From: Agroathelia rolfsii
Taxonomy: Eukaryota > Basidiomycota > Agaricomycetes > Amylocorticiales > Amylocorticiaceae
Direction of reading: 5' to 3'
NCBI GenBank assembly: GCA_018343915.1
Contig: JABRWF010000007.1
Span: 1 to 64,000, forward strand
DNA length: 64,000 bases
Shown here: piece by piece, positions 1-8,895 of the stretch
How the letters are laid out: each line of letters opens with the position of its first letter
Numbering within the stretch: the first letter of the stretch is position 1
Notes under the pieces: generated by a model
Told to the model about the DNA's origin: nothing
Seen by the model: the letters and a program-made list of their open reading frames with translations, nothing else
Databases searched by the model: none
Position numbers and translations under genes: made by a program

Positions 1-24
1 AACCCCTAACCCCCTAACCCCTTA
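1..24 (+). repeat. Telomere-like C-rich repeats at the window edge
   Basis: The first two dozen bases are consecutive units of the type CCCCTAA, CCCCCTAA and CCCCTTAA. This is the C-rich strand expected at the left end of a chromosome whose G-strand is TTAGGGG-like. Unit length varies. The array runs directly into a truncated copia LTR with no other subtelomeric repeat. Only about three units are visible, so a short C-rich coincidence cannot be excluded. Confidence 0.7.
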
Positions 25-149
25 AACCTATAAAGAAATCTCAAGCCTTTACTTTTCTACACAAGTAAGTAATTGCTTAAACAAGGTCTACAGTAGTGTA
101 CATAAAGATACACTACACTTGTCTATAATATATATATAACCTTTTATTA
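20..149 (+). repeat. Copia-1 5' LTR, 3'-terminal remnant
   Basis: These 130 bases match the end of the 3' LTR (40875-41004) with one difference that I can see, a C/T transition near base 26. The remaining ~930 bases of the LTR are missing and replaced by telomere-like repeats. The remnant ends immediately before the primer-binding block at 150. Confidence 0.9.
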
Positions 150-165
150 GGTTATGAGCCCTGCC
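150..165 (+). promoter_or_regulatory. Copia-1 primer-binding site, initiator-tRNA anticodon-arm type
   Basis: GGTTATGAGCCCTGCC follows the LTR directly. Its complement contains CAGGGCTCATAACC, the anticodon arm of eukaryotic initiator tRNA-Met as I know it, rather than a tRNA 3' end (no TGG start). Drosophila copia is known to prime from such an internal tRNA-iMet cut. The ATG inside the site opens only four codons before a stop. Confidence 0.75.
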
Positions 166-791
166 TAAAAGGCATTTAAATATTTTGAAATAGGCTAACA
201 ATTATTCTATTTAGTGTCATTCTTCACCAACAAGCTCTTCACCCCAGCCTACACCTTCAGCTCCTACAACCAAGAGGAGGAACCCCAGCTCCAATACCCT
301 GCTACAGCCCCAACAGTCCTCACTCATCTCCCAACCATCACTGAGGCAGACATATTTAGTGATAGTGACAGTGACAAAGACTTTGATGATTCCAATATCC
401 AATACTACACAGATTACAAATATATTAAGCAGGAAGAAGATTCGGAGCAAGAAGAGAATCTCCCAACAAGGGAACAAAAGAGGCTTGAACAGCATATCAA
501 ATAGATATTTGAGGAACACCAGTGGCCTAGGGCACCTACACCACCTCAAGAAGAGCAAGAGATCAATCCAACAGAGGCCTGGTCTATATACGAGGACTTC
601 CATGAATTCTTTGACAAGATCTATAGAGAAGACAACCTCAATAGCTACATTGCCGCTCTGAAATACCTTGAAAAAGCACTTGTTGGCACAGAGGATCTTG
701 ATCACATCAAGCATTGGATTACAAGGGAGATATCAAATTTCTCTGACAGATTCTGTGAATTCTTTGAAATCCCAGATACATACGCCTACTA

Positions 792-1134
792 TGTTCGGAT
801 TACAAACCGATTTGAACAATATTATTTCTTTTCTTCTTTTATTCGCTTTTATTCTTATTTATTATGCCGCGCGTAATGCTTCGATTTTAGTTGTGTCGAA
901 CAAATGATGACACTGTACAGTTCATGTCATGTGACTTGCGTTCGTACATATGGTTCGACTTCATCAACGATGCACTTCAGTCTTGTTGTACACGACTGAA
1001 GTGTAAGCTATTTAATTTGTTGTTCATTCATTATTGATTCTTATCATATATTAGTTGATATTGTACAGGTACTTAATATGAGTCTTGTTGTACACGACTG
1101 AAGTTTGATATCATACAGTTCTCTCATTTTAATA
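792..1134 (+). repeat. Copia-2 5' LTR
   Basis: 343 bp, equal in length to the 3' copy. It contains a repeated motif (AGTCTTGTTGTACACGACTG at 985 and 1080) that forms an inverted repeat around GTTGTACACGAC. Differences from the 3' copy that I noticed are transitions, for example CGCGCG versus CGCACA. Confidence 0.9.
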
Positions 1135-1146
1135 GGTTATGAGTGC
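1135..1146 (+). promoter_or_regulatory. Copia-2 primer-binding block overlapping the gag start codon
   Basis: GGTTATGAGTGC directly follows the 5' LTR. Its first nine bases match the Copia-1 and Copia-3 blocks and the anticodon arm of initiator tRNA-Met. The ATG at 1139 opens gag. Confidence 0.75.
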
Positions 1147-4100
1147 GTCTACGTCTTCCAACGCGTCCAACGGTGTCGAGGTGTCTACCAGCACCTTTCG
1201 CATTCGCATCCCAACCCTTGACAAGAAGGGCCAGACTTGGCTACTCTTCAAGAAATGTTTCCAATCGCACCTGATCTCTCGTAATCTCTTAGGGTACCTA
1301 GATGGATCCGAAAAAGCTCCTGTTGCACCCACTGGTCCAATTTTAGAGAATGGACAAATCGGTCAAGCATTGACTAGCGATCTCGAGAGTTATCAAAAGG
1401 AATACAAGAAATGGTTGAAGAACAATAACGAAGTACAAACTATTATAATGAATACAATCTCTCATGTCTTGCAGATAAAGGTGATCAACATGAACACTGC
1501 TGCTGAGATGTGGAAATTCCTTTATAAGGAATTCTCCACTGTTGACCCTCTCATCTGTGTGAAGCAACTTTAAGCAATGTTTGATGTTAAGTGTGCTGAA
1601 GGTGACGATCCTCGTGATACAGTTACCGAACTCGAAGAAATGCACAACAATCATGTGGCAGTCGGTGGCAATATCAAAGACGAAACTTATGCTACCATCA
1701 TTCTCAATGCTCTACCCGAGTCCTATCGCAAATGTGCTTCCAACTATCTGTCTGCTAATGGTAAAGATGGCAAACTGCCATCATCTGCATCTATCATCAA
1801 GAAAATCAAGACTTTTGCTCAGCAAGATGAAGGCCTTGATACATCACCCTCTGGTTCTGTTGCTCTGAGGGCTGATACTGGTTCTAACTTGGGATTGTCA
1901 TCTAACAAGAAGAAAGGCTCTAGCAAGAACAACACAATGCAGAATGCTTCCAAACCATGCGACAACTGTGGCAAAACTGGTCACAACAAGGCTGGATGCT
2001 ACGCAAAAGGAGGTGGCAAGGAAGGACTCGCTCCCTGGCAAAAAGGCAGAGGGAACAAATCATTGTCATCTTCATCAAAACCTGTTGCAGCTGTCGCTGA
2101 AACTATTGAGAATGATTCTGAATCTGATGAAGATGTATATGCATTTGCAGCAAGCACTAATCACAGCAAAAAAACAATGAATGGAATGACTCGTATTCTC
2201 GATTCCAGTACTTCACGTTATTTCGAAACTGATTGGGATTGTTTCACAACCTTTCGACAGTGTACTCCTGTCTTGGTTAAACTTGCTGATGGTCAAACAT
2301 TCACTGCTTCAGGCAAAGGCATCGTTCCCATGCGCTTTAAGACTAAAACTGGGCATGCTACAATTATTCTTCATGACGTTCTACATGTCCCTGCTATGGT
2401 CTCTCCCCTCATCTCTATATCATGTCTTATGAAACAAAAGTACGGCGTTAATTTCGACCCCTCTGATGGATCAGCAAACATTCTTACACCCAACGGCAAA
2501 TCCATTGTTTGTCTACCTCTGAAGGGTGGTCTCTGGCGATTCCAAGTCAAACTAGTTCGTTCTTACACAGCTATAGCTGCTGCTGCTGCTGCTGCTACTA
2601 TCAACAAACCTCTTCATCTCTCTCTAGAAGAATTACACCAACGTATGGCTCATGCTAATAGTGCTGGTCTAGTCAAGATGGTCAAGGATGGTGTTGTTGA
2701 TGGCGTCAAACTTACTTCGACAACAATGCCAACATGTGAGGTCTATATCGAAGCCAAGCATGCTCGCTCTTCCTATCCGAAAATCCGTTCAAGTCCACCA
2801 TGCTCTCGCTATGGTGAATGTGTTCATTGTGATGTCTAGGGACCAGCTGAAAACAAATCACTTGCTGGTGGCTCGTACTATTACTGTTCGTTTCTTGACA
2901 ACTACAGCGATGAGGCTGTCATTTTCTTTATGACAAATAAATCTGAGACATTCAAGTACTACAAGTTCTATGAACAATGGGCTAAGGTCCAACGTGGTGC
3001 ACCGAACATCAAAGAGCTTCAAAGCGATCACGGAGGCGAATACATGAGCTCTGAGTTTCAATGTCATCTTGACAATGCTGGAACTGTTCGTCGCCTAACC
3101 AACCATAATTCTCCTCAACAAAATGGCAAGGCCGAACGTCTCAATCGCACAATCATGGAAGCTGTTCGTGCTATGCTGTTTGACTCTGACTTACCAAAGT
3201 CACTCTGGGCCAAGGCTGCTTGCACTGCATTGTATGCTTGAAACCATTCAACAACTGCTGCTTCATTTAGATCAATACCTATCGAACGTGCGACGGGCCA
3301 AAAGGCCAATATCTCTTCCCTCCATCGTTTCGGTGAGAAAGTCTATGTGAAGACAATCGGCGCTACAAAGCTTAGCAAGCATTCTTCCGCAGCTTATTGG
3401 GTTGGCGTTGACCCCGAAAGCAAAGGTGAATGAATCTATTGGCCCAACAGAAACAAGGTCATGACCAAACGTGAAGTCCGTTTTCTCCACGAGGCTGTGA
3501 CTACCATGGTTGAGGGGGAGCAAAGTATTATTTCATCTGTCAACAATGGTACTCTCACCATGGATACATCTTAATCTTCTCGACCATCAGATGATATTGA
3601 TAAAATCACATCCAAGACAATCACTCCCGAGATAAAAGAAATTGAAGTCGAGGGGGAGTTACTCGGTCGTGGTATGTGAGAGAAGAAACCATCAGCAAAG
3701 ATGCAAGCCATTATTCGCGACGAAGCTTCAAGTAATGGAAAAGCATCAAAGAAACACAAATATGCAGGAATGGTTGAATTAGAAAATGATGATGAAGGAA
3801 AATGGAACAATGGGGAAGATGAAGAAATTGCCGAAACAAAAGAATACGCAATGGCTGCAATGGCCGGTGATGAACCATCTTTCAGAGAAGCTATGAATGG
3901 ACCAGATTGAGAGAAATGGATCGAGGCATGCGAGTCTGAACTAGAATCACTCAGGAAGATGCAGACATACGAACTTGTCAAACGTCCTCCAGGTGCTCAT
4001 GTTATCGGCAATACTTGGGTTCTTAGATGTAAACGTGACGAGAACAACAATATCATCAAGTATAAGGCTTGCTTATGCGCTCAAGGATTCTCGCAAGTAG

Positions 4101-5431
4101 CTGGTCTTGATTACGATGAAACTGCATCTCCTACGGCTCGTACTACATCTCTCCGTCTCATTCTTGCTATAGCTGCTGTAAACGACTACGAACTTCATCA
4201 AGTTGACTTCAAGAATGCTTATCTCAATGGTGAAATCGATAAAACTGTTTATATATGACAACCTCAAGGTTTCATTGACTCAAATAATGAAAACTTTGTT
4301 TGTCTGCTTCACAAAGCTCTATATGGTCTCAAACAAGCTGGTTGTCAATGGTATGAGAAGGTCTATGAACTATTCACTGGCATCAGTCTCTCGTGATCGT
4401 CTTATGATCCTGGTGTATTTCTCAAGATTACCACAGACTGTGTCATCATTATTGCTGTACATGTAGATGATTGCATGATTGTCACATCAACCCCAGCTTT
4501 AATGCTAGAAACAAAACAACGAATTAGCAAGCAATACGAAATCTCTGACCTAGGTGAAGCTCACTGGCTTTTGGGTTTTGAAATCATTTGTGATCGCTCC
4601 AATCATTGACTTATCATTAAACAAACCGCCTATATCGATCAAATCGTCAAACATGCTCAAATGACCGACAGCCAAAAGTTTGTAGTTCCTATGGACCCAA
4701 GCTCCCAACTTTCTTCAAGACCTGCTAATGACACCGAACGAGAAATTATGCGAGGCAAGCCCTATAGCACTCTCATTGGCAGTCTCATGTACACTGCTAT
4801 AGGAACTCATCCCGATATTGCTTTTGCAACCTCCCTCCTCGCTCGATCTTTATCTGACCCCACTCCTCTACATTGGAATGCTGCTCGTCAAGTCATAAAA
4901 TACCTCAAAGACACTCATGACATCGGTATCACTTATAGCGCTGATAATCACATTGGCCTAGTAGCCTATTCCAATGCTGACTATGGAGGACAATCTGATC
5001 GACACTCGATTTCGGGCTCTATCTTTCTCTATAGTGGTGGGACTGTTAGTTAGTCTTCTCATCATCAACACTTAGTCGCAATATCTACTTGCAAATCAGA
5101 ATATATTACTGCTTCCGACTCTACTTGAGAACTCGTATGGCTACGATCTCTTCTTCTTGAACTAACCATTCCGGATCATCAAGAAATACCTACGATTCCT
5201 CTCTATTGCGATAATCAAAGTGCTATTAAAGTTGCTCATAATGGACTTTTCAGCACCAAACTCAAGCATGTTGATATTCGCTACCATTATATTTGCGAAG
5301 CCATCAAACTCAATGTCATCGATCTCACGTACATCTTGACTGATGAAATGATTGCCGATATTCTCACAAAACCTCTCGCTGTTTCAAAGTTCACCTACTT
5401 CAGGTTCTTAATGGGATTGAATTTGGTTTGA
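1139..5431 (+). pseudogene. Copia-2 gag-pol polyprotein, 12 internal stops
   Basis: One reading frame of 1431 codons runs from an ATG at 1139, inside the primer block, to TGA at 5429-5431 with no frameshift. Domain order is gag; CCHC zinc knuckle (CDNCGKTGHNKAGC, about 1957); aspartic protease with the active-site DSG changed (LDSSTSR, about 2199); integrase zinc-binding and core (about 2630-3240); reverse transcriptase (about 3959-4560, catalytic HVDD near 4460); RNase H to the end. The 12 internal stops begin at 1571, 2837, 3239, 3431, 3572, 3677, 3908, 4256, 4394, 4607, 5051 and 5126. Eight are TGA. Five of these (3239, 3431, 3908, 4394, 4607) align with Arg in Copia-3, and the two TAGs (2837, 5051) align with Trp. 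The gene is inactive. Confidence 0.93.
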
Positions 5432-5438
5432 GGGGGAG

Positions 5439-5781
5439 TGTTTGGATTACAAACTGATTTGAACAATATTATTTCTTTTCTTCTTTTATTCGCTTTTATT
5501 CTTATTTATTATGCCGCACATAATGCTTCGATTTTAGTTGTGTCGAATAAATGACGACACTGTACAGTTCATGTCATGTGACTTGCGTTCGTACACATGG
5601 TTCGACTTCATCAACGATGCACTTCAGTCTTGTTGTACACGACTGAAGTGTAAGCTGTTTAATTTGTTGTTCATTCATTATTGATTCTTATCATGTATTA
5701 GTTGATATTGTACAGGTACTTAATATGAGTCTTGTTGTACACGACTGAAGTTTGATATCGTACAGTTCTCTCATTTTAACA
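5439..5781 (+). repeat. Copia-2 3' LTR
   Basis: 343 bp, starting TGTTTGG after the GAGGGGGAG polypurine tract and ending TTTTAACA. The 5' copy ends TTTTAATA, so the usual terminal CA is kept here and lost there by a C/T change. Confidence 0.9.
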
Positions 5782-6107
5782 TGCTGGTCTATTGAAGACC
5801 TATATAGAGAAAAAGAAAGATACAACCCATCTGGTCCACTATTCAAATCCAGAACACCCTCTGAAGCCAAGTCATCTACATACGGTCTATCCCAAGTCTT
5901 TGCTGAATCACTGAACAAGGATAAAGACCCTGAGCTATCATCACCTATTTTATCACCTCACTCAGGATCCCCCATCGACAAGAAAGTCAGCAATATCCTT
6001 GATAAGACTGTAATGGAAGTTCAAGTGAGTTTACTTGAATTTATTTGTTCAGAAACGTTTATAAGGCTTTATAAGGAACTCCAGAACCTCCTAGAACTCA
6101 ACATCAA

Positions 6108-7105
6108 TGTTATGAGTTGGACATTTTTCGCATTTTCCTTACGTGCCTGTACATATTTTTATTATATTTTTACGATTTTTATTCATGAAGTTACGGATGA
6201 AATACCTTGCAGGGGACATCTTGACGTGCGTGTGACTGGCTGTGTTAGCCCCACGTGACAGGAGTGCTTGTGACAAGAGTATATTAGGAAGGCGGAGTCT
6301 AGATCATTCCTTTTCATCAAAAGGTCTAGACTCAGGAGCCAGGGTCATTCCGATCACTGTGTGATTACTAAGGAGTACTAGACTCATTATTCCGATCAGT
6401 TGCTCATTAGACTTAGGCACAAAGCACTGCCCCTGCATTACTGTCATTTCCACTTACAAACCTCGCTGCACACAGACCATCAAGGCTGTGCACGGGCCCT
6501 TTGTTTTATGTATAAATACAAGCATGTAGCCCTTACCTGAACCTTAGCTTCAACCTTCTCGCCTTCAGGTAAGGGCACCCCCTCTCTTGTATACTTATAC
6601 TAACTAATATATTTCTCGCCTTCAGGCTTGTTCGCCCTAGCCCACTTCACACACTCTCTCCTTATTAAGTGTAAGGCCTTTAGGGCATCTTAGTAAGCGT
6701 TCCCATAAGCCTTGTTACAAGAAGGTGATAAGTCATAAGTCCCCAATACATAAGGGGCACTGTGCGTGATATCAAACCCAGTTCATTCTGGTCAAGGCAG
6801 TAATAAGTCCTTGCAGGGATTTCATAGACCACAGTGGGCTAAGCCACCTGTCTCAAGTAAGAAGTATTGTATAAGCTATTTGACGCAAAGCGAGTACATG
6901 GGAAGACGCCAAGTCCAGAGTACCAAACACAAGCCTAGCAAAGTAGCATATAGAGTACCCTATTACAAAGAGCAGCAATGGGAGCACGTAGGTCCCTGAG
7001 AAATATCTGACCAAGTCACACATGTAAAACCCGGCTTTATGGCCCGCCTCCGTACCTTACAGGGGGTTGTGTTTGTTAGATCAGTCAAGAGCGCAAGCCT
7101 TGACA
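6108..7105 (+). mobile_element. Solo LTR-A (gypsy family A), plus orientation
   Basis: A 998-bp sequence beginning TGTTATGAG and ending CCTTGACA, flanked by ATCAA at 6103-6107 and 7106-7110. It matches the LTRs of Gypsy-A. A TATA box (TATAAATA, 6511) is followed 35 bp later by the 11-mer AGCTTCAACCT (6546-6556), in the loop of the inverted repeat 6530-6541/6564-6575. It lies within the Copia-1 upstream ORF. Confidence 0.95.
6511..6575 (+). promoter_or_regulatory. LTR-A core promoter, predicted transcript start and hairpin
   Basis: TATAAATA at 6511, then the 12-bp inverted repeat CCCTTACCTGAA (6530-6541)/TTCAGGTAAGGG (6564-6575) with AGCTTCAACCT (6546-6556) in its loop. The 11-mer is the complement of the priming site next to the 5' LTRs of Gypsy-A and Gypsy-B, which suggests that transcripts begin at or near 6546. 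Confidence 0.65.
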
Positions 7106-7383
7106 ATCAACGACATACGCTCTTGGGGTAACAATACCTCATCCTGGTTTTTGCCAAACAAACAAAATACACCACCACCCAGCAAATCAGCTAGTCTCAT
7201 TCAAGTGACACCCCCCATTGCATCCCCTATCCCATCTTCTGCATACCTAGGCAATTGCACCCTCAATAAGTGGGCTTTCAAGAAATACACATCAGAGCCA
7301 GAAGGTACTCAAATATTTTATTAAGCTATACATAAAAAGCTTATATAAATTCAGACCACAATCGCATTCTACTCCAATAAGTA

Positions 7384-7770
7384 CAAGCACTTGTTAATCA
7401 TTCTGCAGAAGTTATTGAGCAGAACAAGTGGTTCCGCACAACAGTAGAAGATCTACGTCAAGAAATTGTTGGCTTACAGTCATCCATTGGCTGGACTCTT
7501 GAAATCACTAGAAGCTAGAATGAACACTTTGAGCTTGTAGACCAACAACTCAAAGAATTAACAAGGCTGACCCACTTTTATCCTGGGCAGATTCACAACC
7601 TTAGGATTAGCCTTCTAGACTTTAAGGAGGAGCAGAAGAAATTCAACAAGGATTTTAAAGATAGGTTTGAAAGGCAGTCTAGAAAAATCCTAGAAAATCA
7701 GACAGGTGTATCACACAGAGGAGGAAAAGCTACCAAGCAGAAAAGGGCTATTAGATTTAACCCTTACTAA
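7384..7770 (+). pseudogene. Copia-1 coiled-coil segment upstream of gag
   Basis: This 129-codon frame ends at TAA (7768-7770) and has one TAG at 7516-7518. The product is rich in Glu, Gln, Lys and Leu with heptad-like spacing (EDLRQEIVGLQ, QQLKELTRL, FKEEQKKFNKDFKDRF), suggesting a coiled coil, and has a basic tail. No ATG or clear splice junction ties it to the frame ending at 7324, but the gap is only about 60 bases, so it may be the C-terminal part of the same protein after an intron or frameshift. I recognise no family. Confidence 0.5.
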
Positions 7771-8094
7771 ACAATAACTTGTAGCTTGTATAAATTTCTA
7801 AAATTTTCTCTTATATCTTTTGCTATATTTTCTCCTATTTTTCTGAAAAATCTTGTGGATTGGAAGTTTGTATTGAGAAAGTGCTTACTTGTATACAAAT
7901 ACTTGTAAAAACCTCAAAATTATATTTGTATTTGTGCTTGGATAAATTCTTTGCATATACAAGTCCAAAACATCACTTAAGAAATTTTCACAAGGTAAAG
8001 AAAAAAGGGGGAATAAGATTGCCTTTAAAAATTGCTATTTTGAATCTCTTAAGGATTATATATATTATCTTCAGGATTGTAATAATAATTCTAA
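7771..8094. other. AT-rich spacer within Copia-1
   Basis: About 320 bases of AT-rich sequence between the coiled-coil frame and the next frame. A possible 5' splice site (AAG/GTAAAG at 7993-8002) is present. I found no convincing coding sequence, RNA gene or repeat. Confidence 0.4.
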
Positions 8095-8895
8095 GGTATA
8101 AAAAACATAGATAAGGTGGATTCTGACGAAGAAGTACAGAAAATATTAACAGAGTTAGTAGAGAATTTTCAGACACAAAACCCCTTTGACTTCTTACCTG
8201 AAGAAGAACTTGAAGATACAAATATTGTCAATAGTTCTAAATCTAAAAGAGAAAGGAGAAATAAGAAAACAAGGGAGAAGCTAATAGACAAGAAAAACTG
8301 CAAATCTCTAAGGAGACAAGGTCATATTTCCCTGAAAATAAAACTTGAAGAATTCTATAGTGAATATATACCATACCATTGTGACCCTACCTTATATAAA
8401 GAGGCAGAAGAATATATTTTAGACCACTCAAAATTTAAGTGGGAGAGTTTGTCAATAGATTCTCAAGAGAGAATAAAAGAATATTTCATCCAGAAAATAT
8501 TCCTAGCAAAAGAAAGTGGTATTTGGGAAAAAGAAATATTATCTTCAGCAGAATACTCTCAGGAAGAACTATATAGTAGAGAGAAAATTCATAACCAATA
8601 CATCCTACAACTAACACCAACACCAAGTAATTGGAGCCTTCCATATTTTTCTCAAGGAGAGATAAACGAACAAATAGGAAAGCTTATAAGTTCAAAGAAA
8701 AAAGAATTTATTCTCAGTTATCTCACAGAAGATTGGTCAGAAATAAAAACAGACTACCAATTAGAATATATTGAGACTTTCTGGAAGAAAACATATAAAG
8801 ATTATATAAATTACCAAGTAGGGAGGATATATGAACTTTTTGAAACATATCTATTCCCTATAGAAGATAATCTTACAAACCCAGAAAATATCTAA
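8095..8895 (+). CDS. Copia-1 unknown ORF immediately upstream of gag
   Basis: The frame is open without interruption from 8095 to TAA at 8893-8895 (about 266 codons), with GTG at 8116 as a possible start and no ATG at the head. The product is rich in Lys, Glu, Ile and Tyr. An acidic N-terminus is followed by a basic patch (SKRERRNKKTREK) and a mostly helical-looking body with many Tyr/Trp. I recognise no domain. The gag frame is open from 8864, one frame over, so the two overlap by about 30 bases and could be joined by a +1 frameshift or splicing. Absence of stops in so AT-rich a stretch argues that it was recently under selection. Confidence 0.6.
   Translation, partial: GIKNIDKVDSDEEVQKILTELVENFQTQNPFDFLPEEELEDTNIVNSSKSKRERRNKKTREKLIDKKNCKSLRRQGHISLKIKLEEFYSEYIPYHCDPTLYKEAEEYILDHSKFKWESLSIDSQERIKEYFIQKIFLAKESGIWEKEILSSAEYSQEELYSREKIHNQYILQLTPTPSNWSLPYFSQGEINEQIGKLISSKKKEFILSYLTEDWSEIKTDYQLEYIETFWKKTYKDYINYQVGRIYELFETYLFPIEDNLTNPENI

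Larger units (their letters stand above)
792..5781 (+). mobile_element. Copia-2: complete but mutated Ty1/copia element
   Basis: The 4990-bp element has 343-bp LTRs at 792-1134 and 5439-5781, both beginning TGTT. The primer block GGTTATGAG is at 1135, and a purine tract (GAGGGGGAG) precedes the 3' LTR. The flanking 5-mers are TACTA (787-791) and TGCTG (5782-5786). They differ by two G/A transitions and are best read as a decayed target duplication, because removing one copy restores the host reading frame. It is inserted into the upstream ORF of Copia-1. Its closest relative in the window is Copia-3. Confidence 0.9.
199..7324 (+). pseudogene. Copia-1 upstream ORF, acidic protein of unknown function, interrupted
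   Basis: The reading frame is open from 199 with one internal TAG at 502-504. It is interrupted by Copia-2 after 786, resumes at 5782, is interrupted again by a solo LTR at 6108, and continues from 7111 to a stop at 7322-7324. Both insertions leave the frame intact once the element and one target duplication are removed. About 370 codons result. There is no ATG: the best start is GTG at 214, possibly a mutated ATG. The product is rich in Asp, Glu and Ser at the N-terminus (a DSDSDKD stretch), with Pro/Ser segments later. I recognise no domain. It sits where copia gag normally starts, so it may be an added structural protein or a captured gene. A short intron from 7305 is possible but unproven. 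Confidence 0.6.

Noticed and set aside
217..714. Long minus-strand ORF of 165 codons
   Set aside because: It is antisense to the Copia-1 upstream frame and its Val/Leu/Phe-rich translation is what the opposite strand of an acidic protein gives.
2578..2596. GCT trinucleotide run as a regulatory microsatellite
   Set aside because: It encodes a poly-Ala stretch in the Copia-2 protein; nothing points to a further role.
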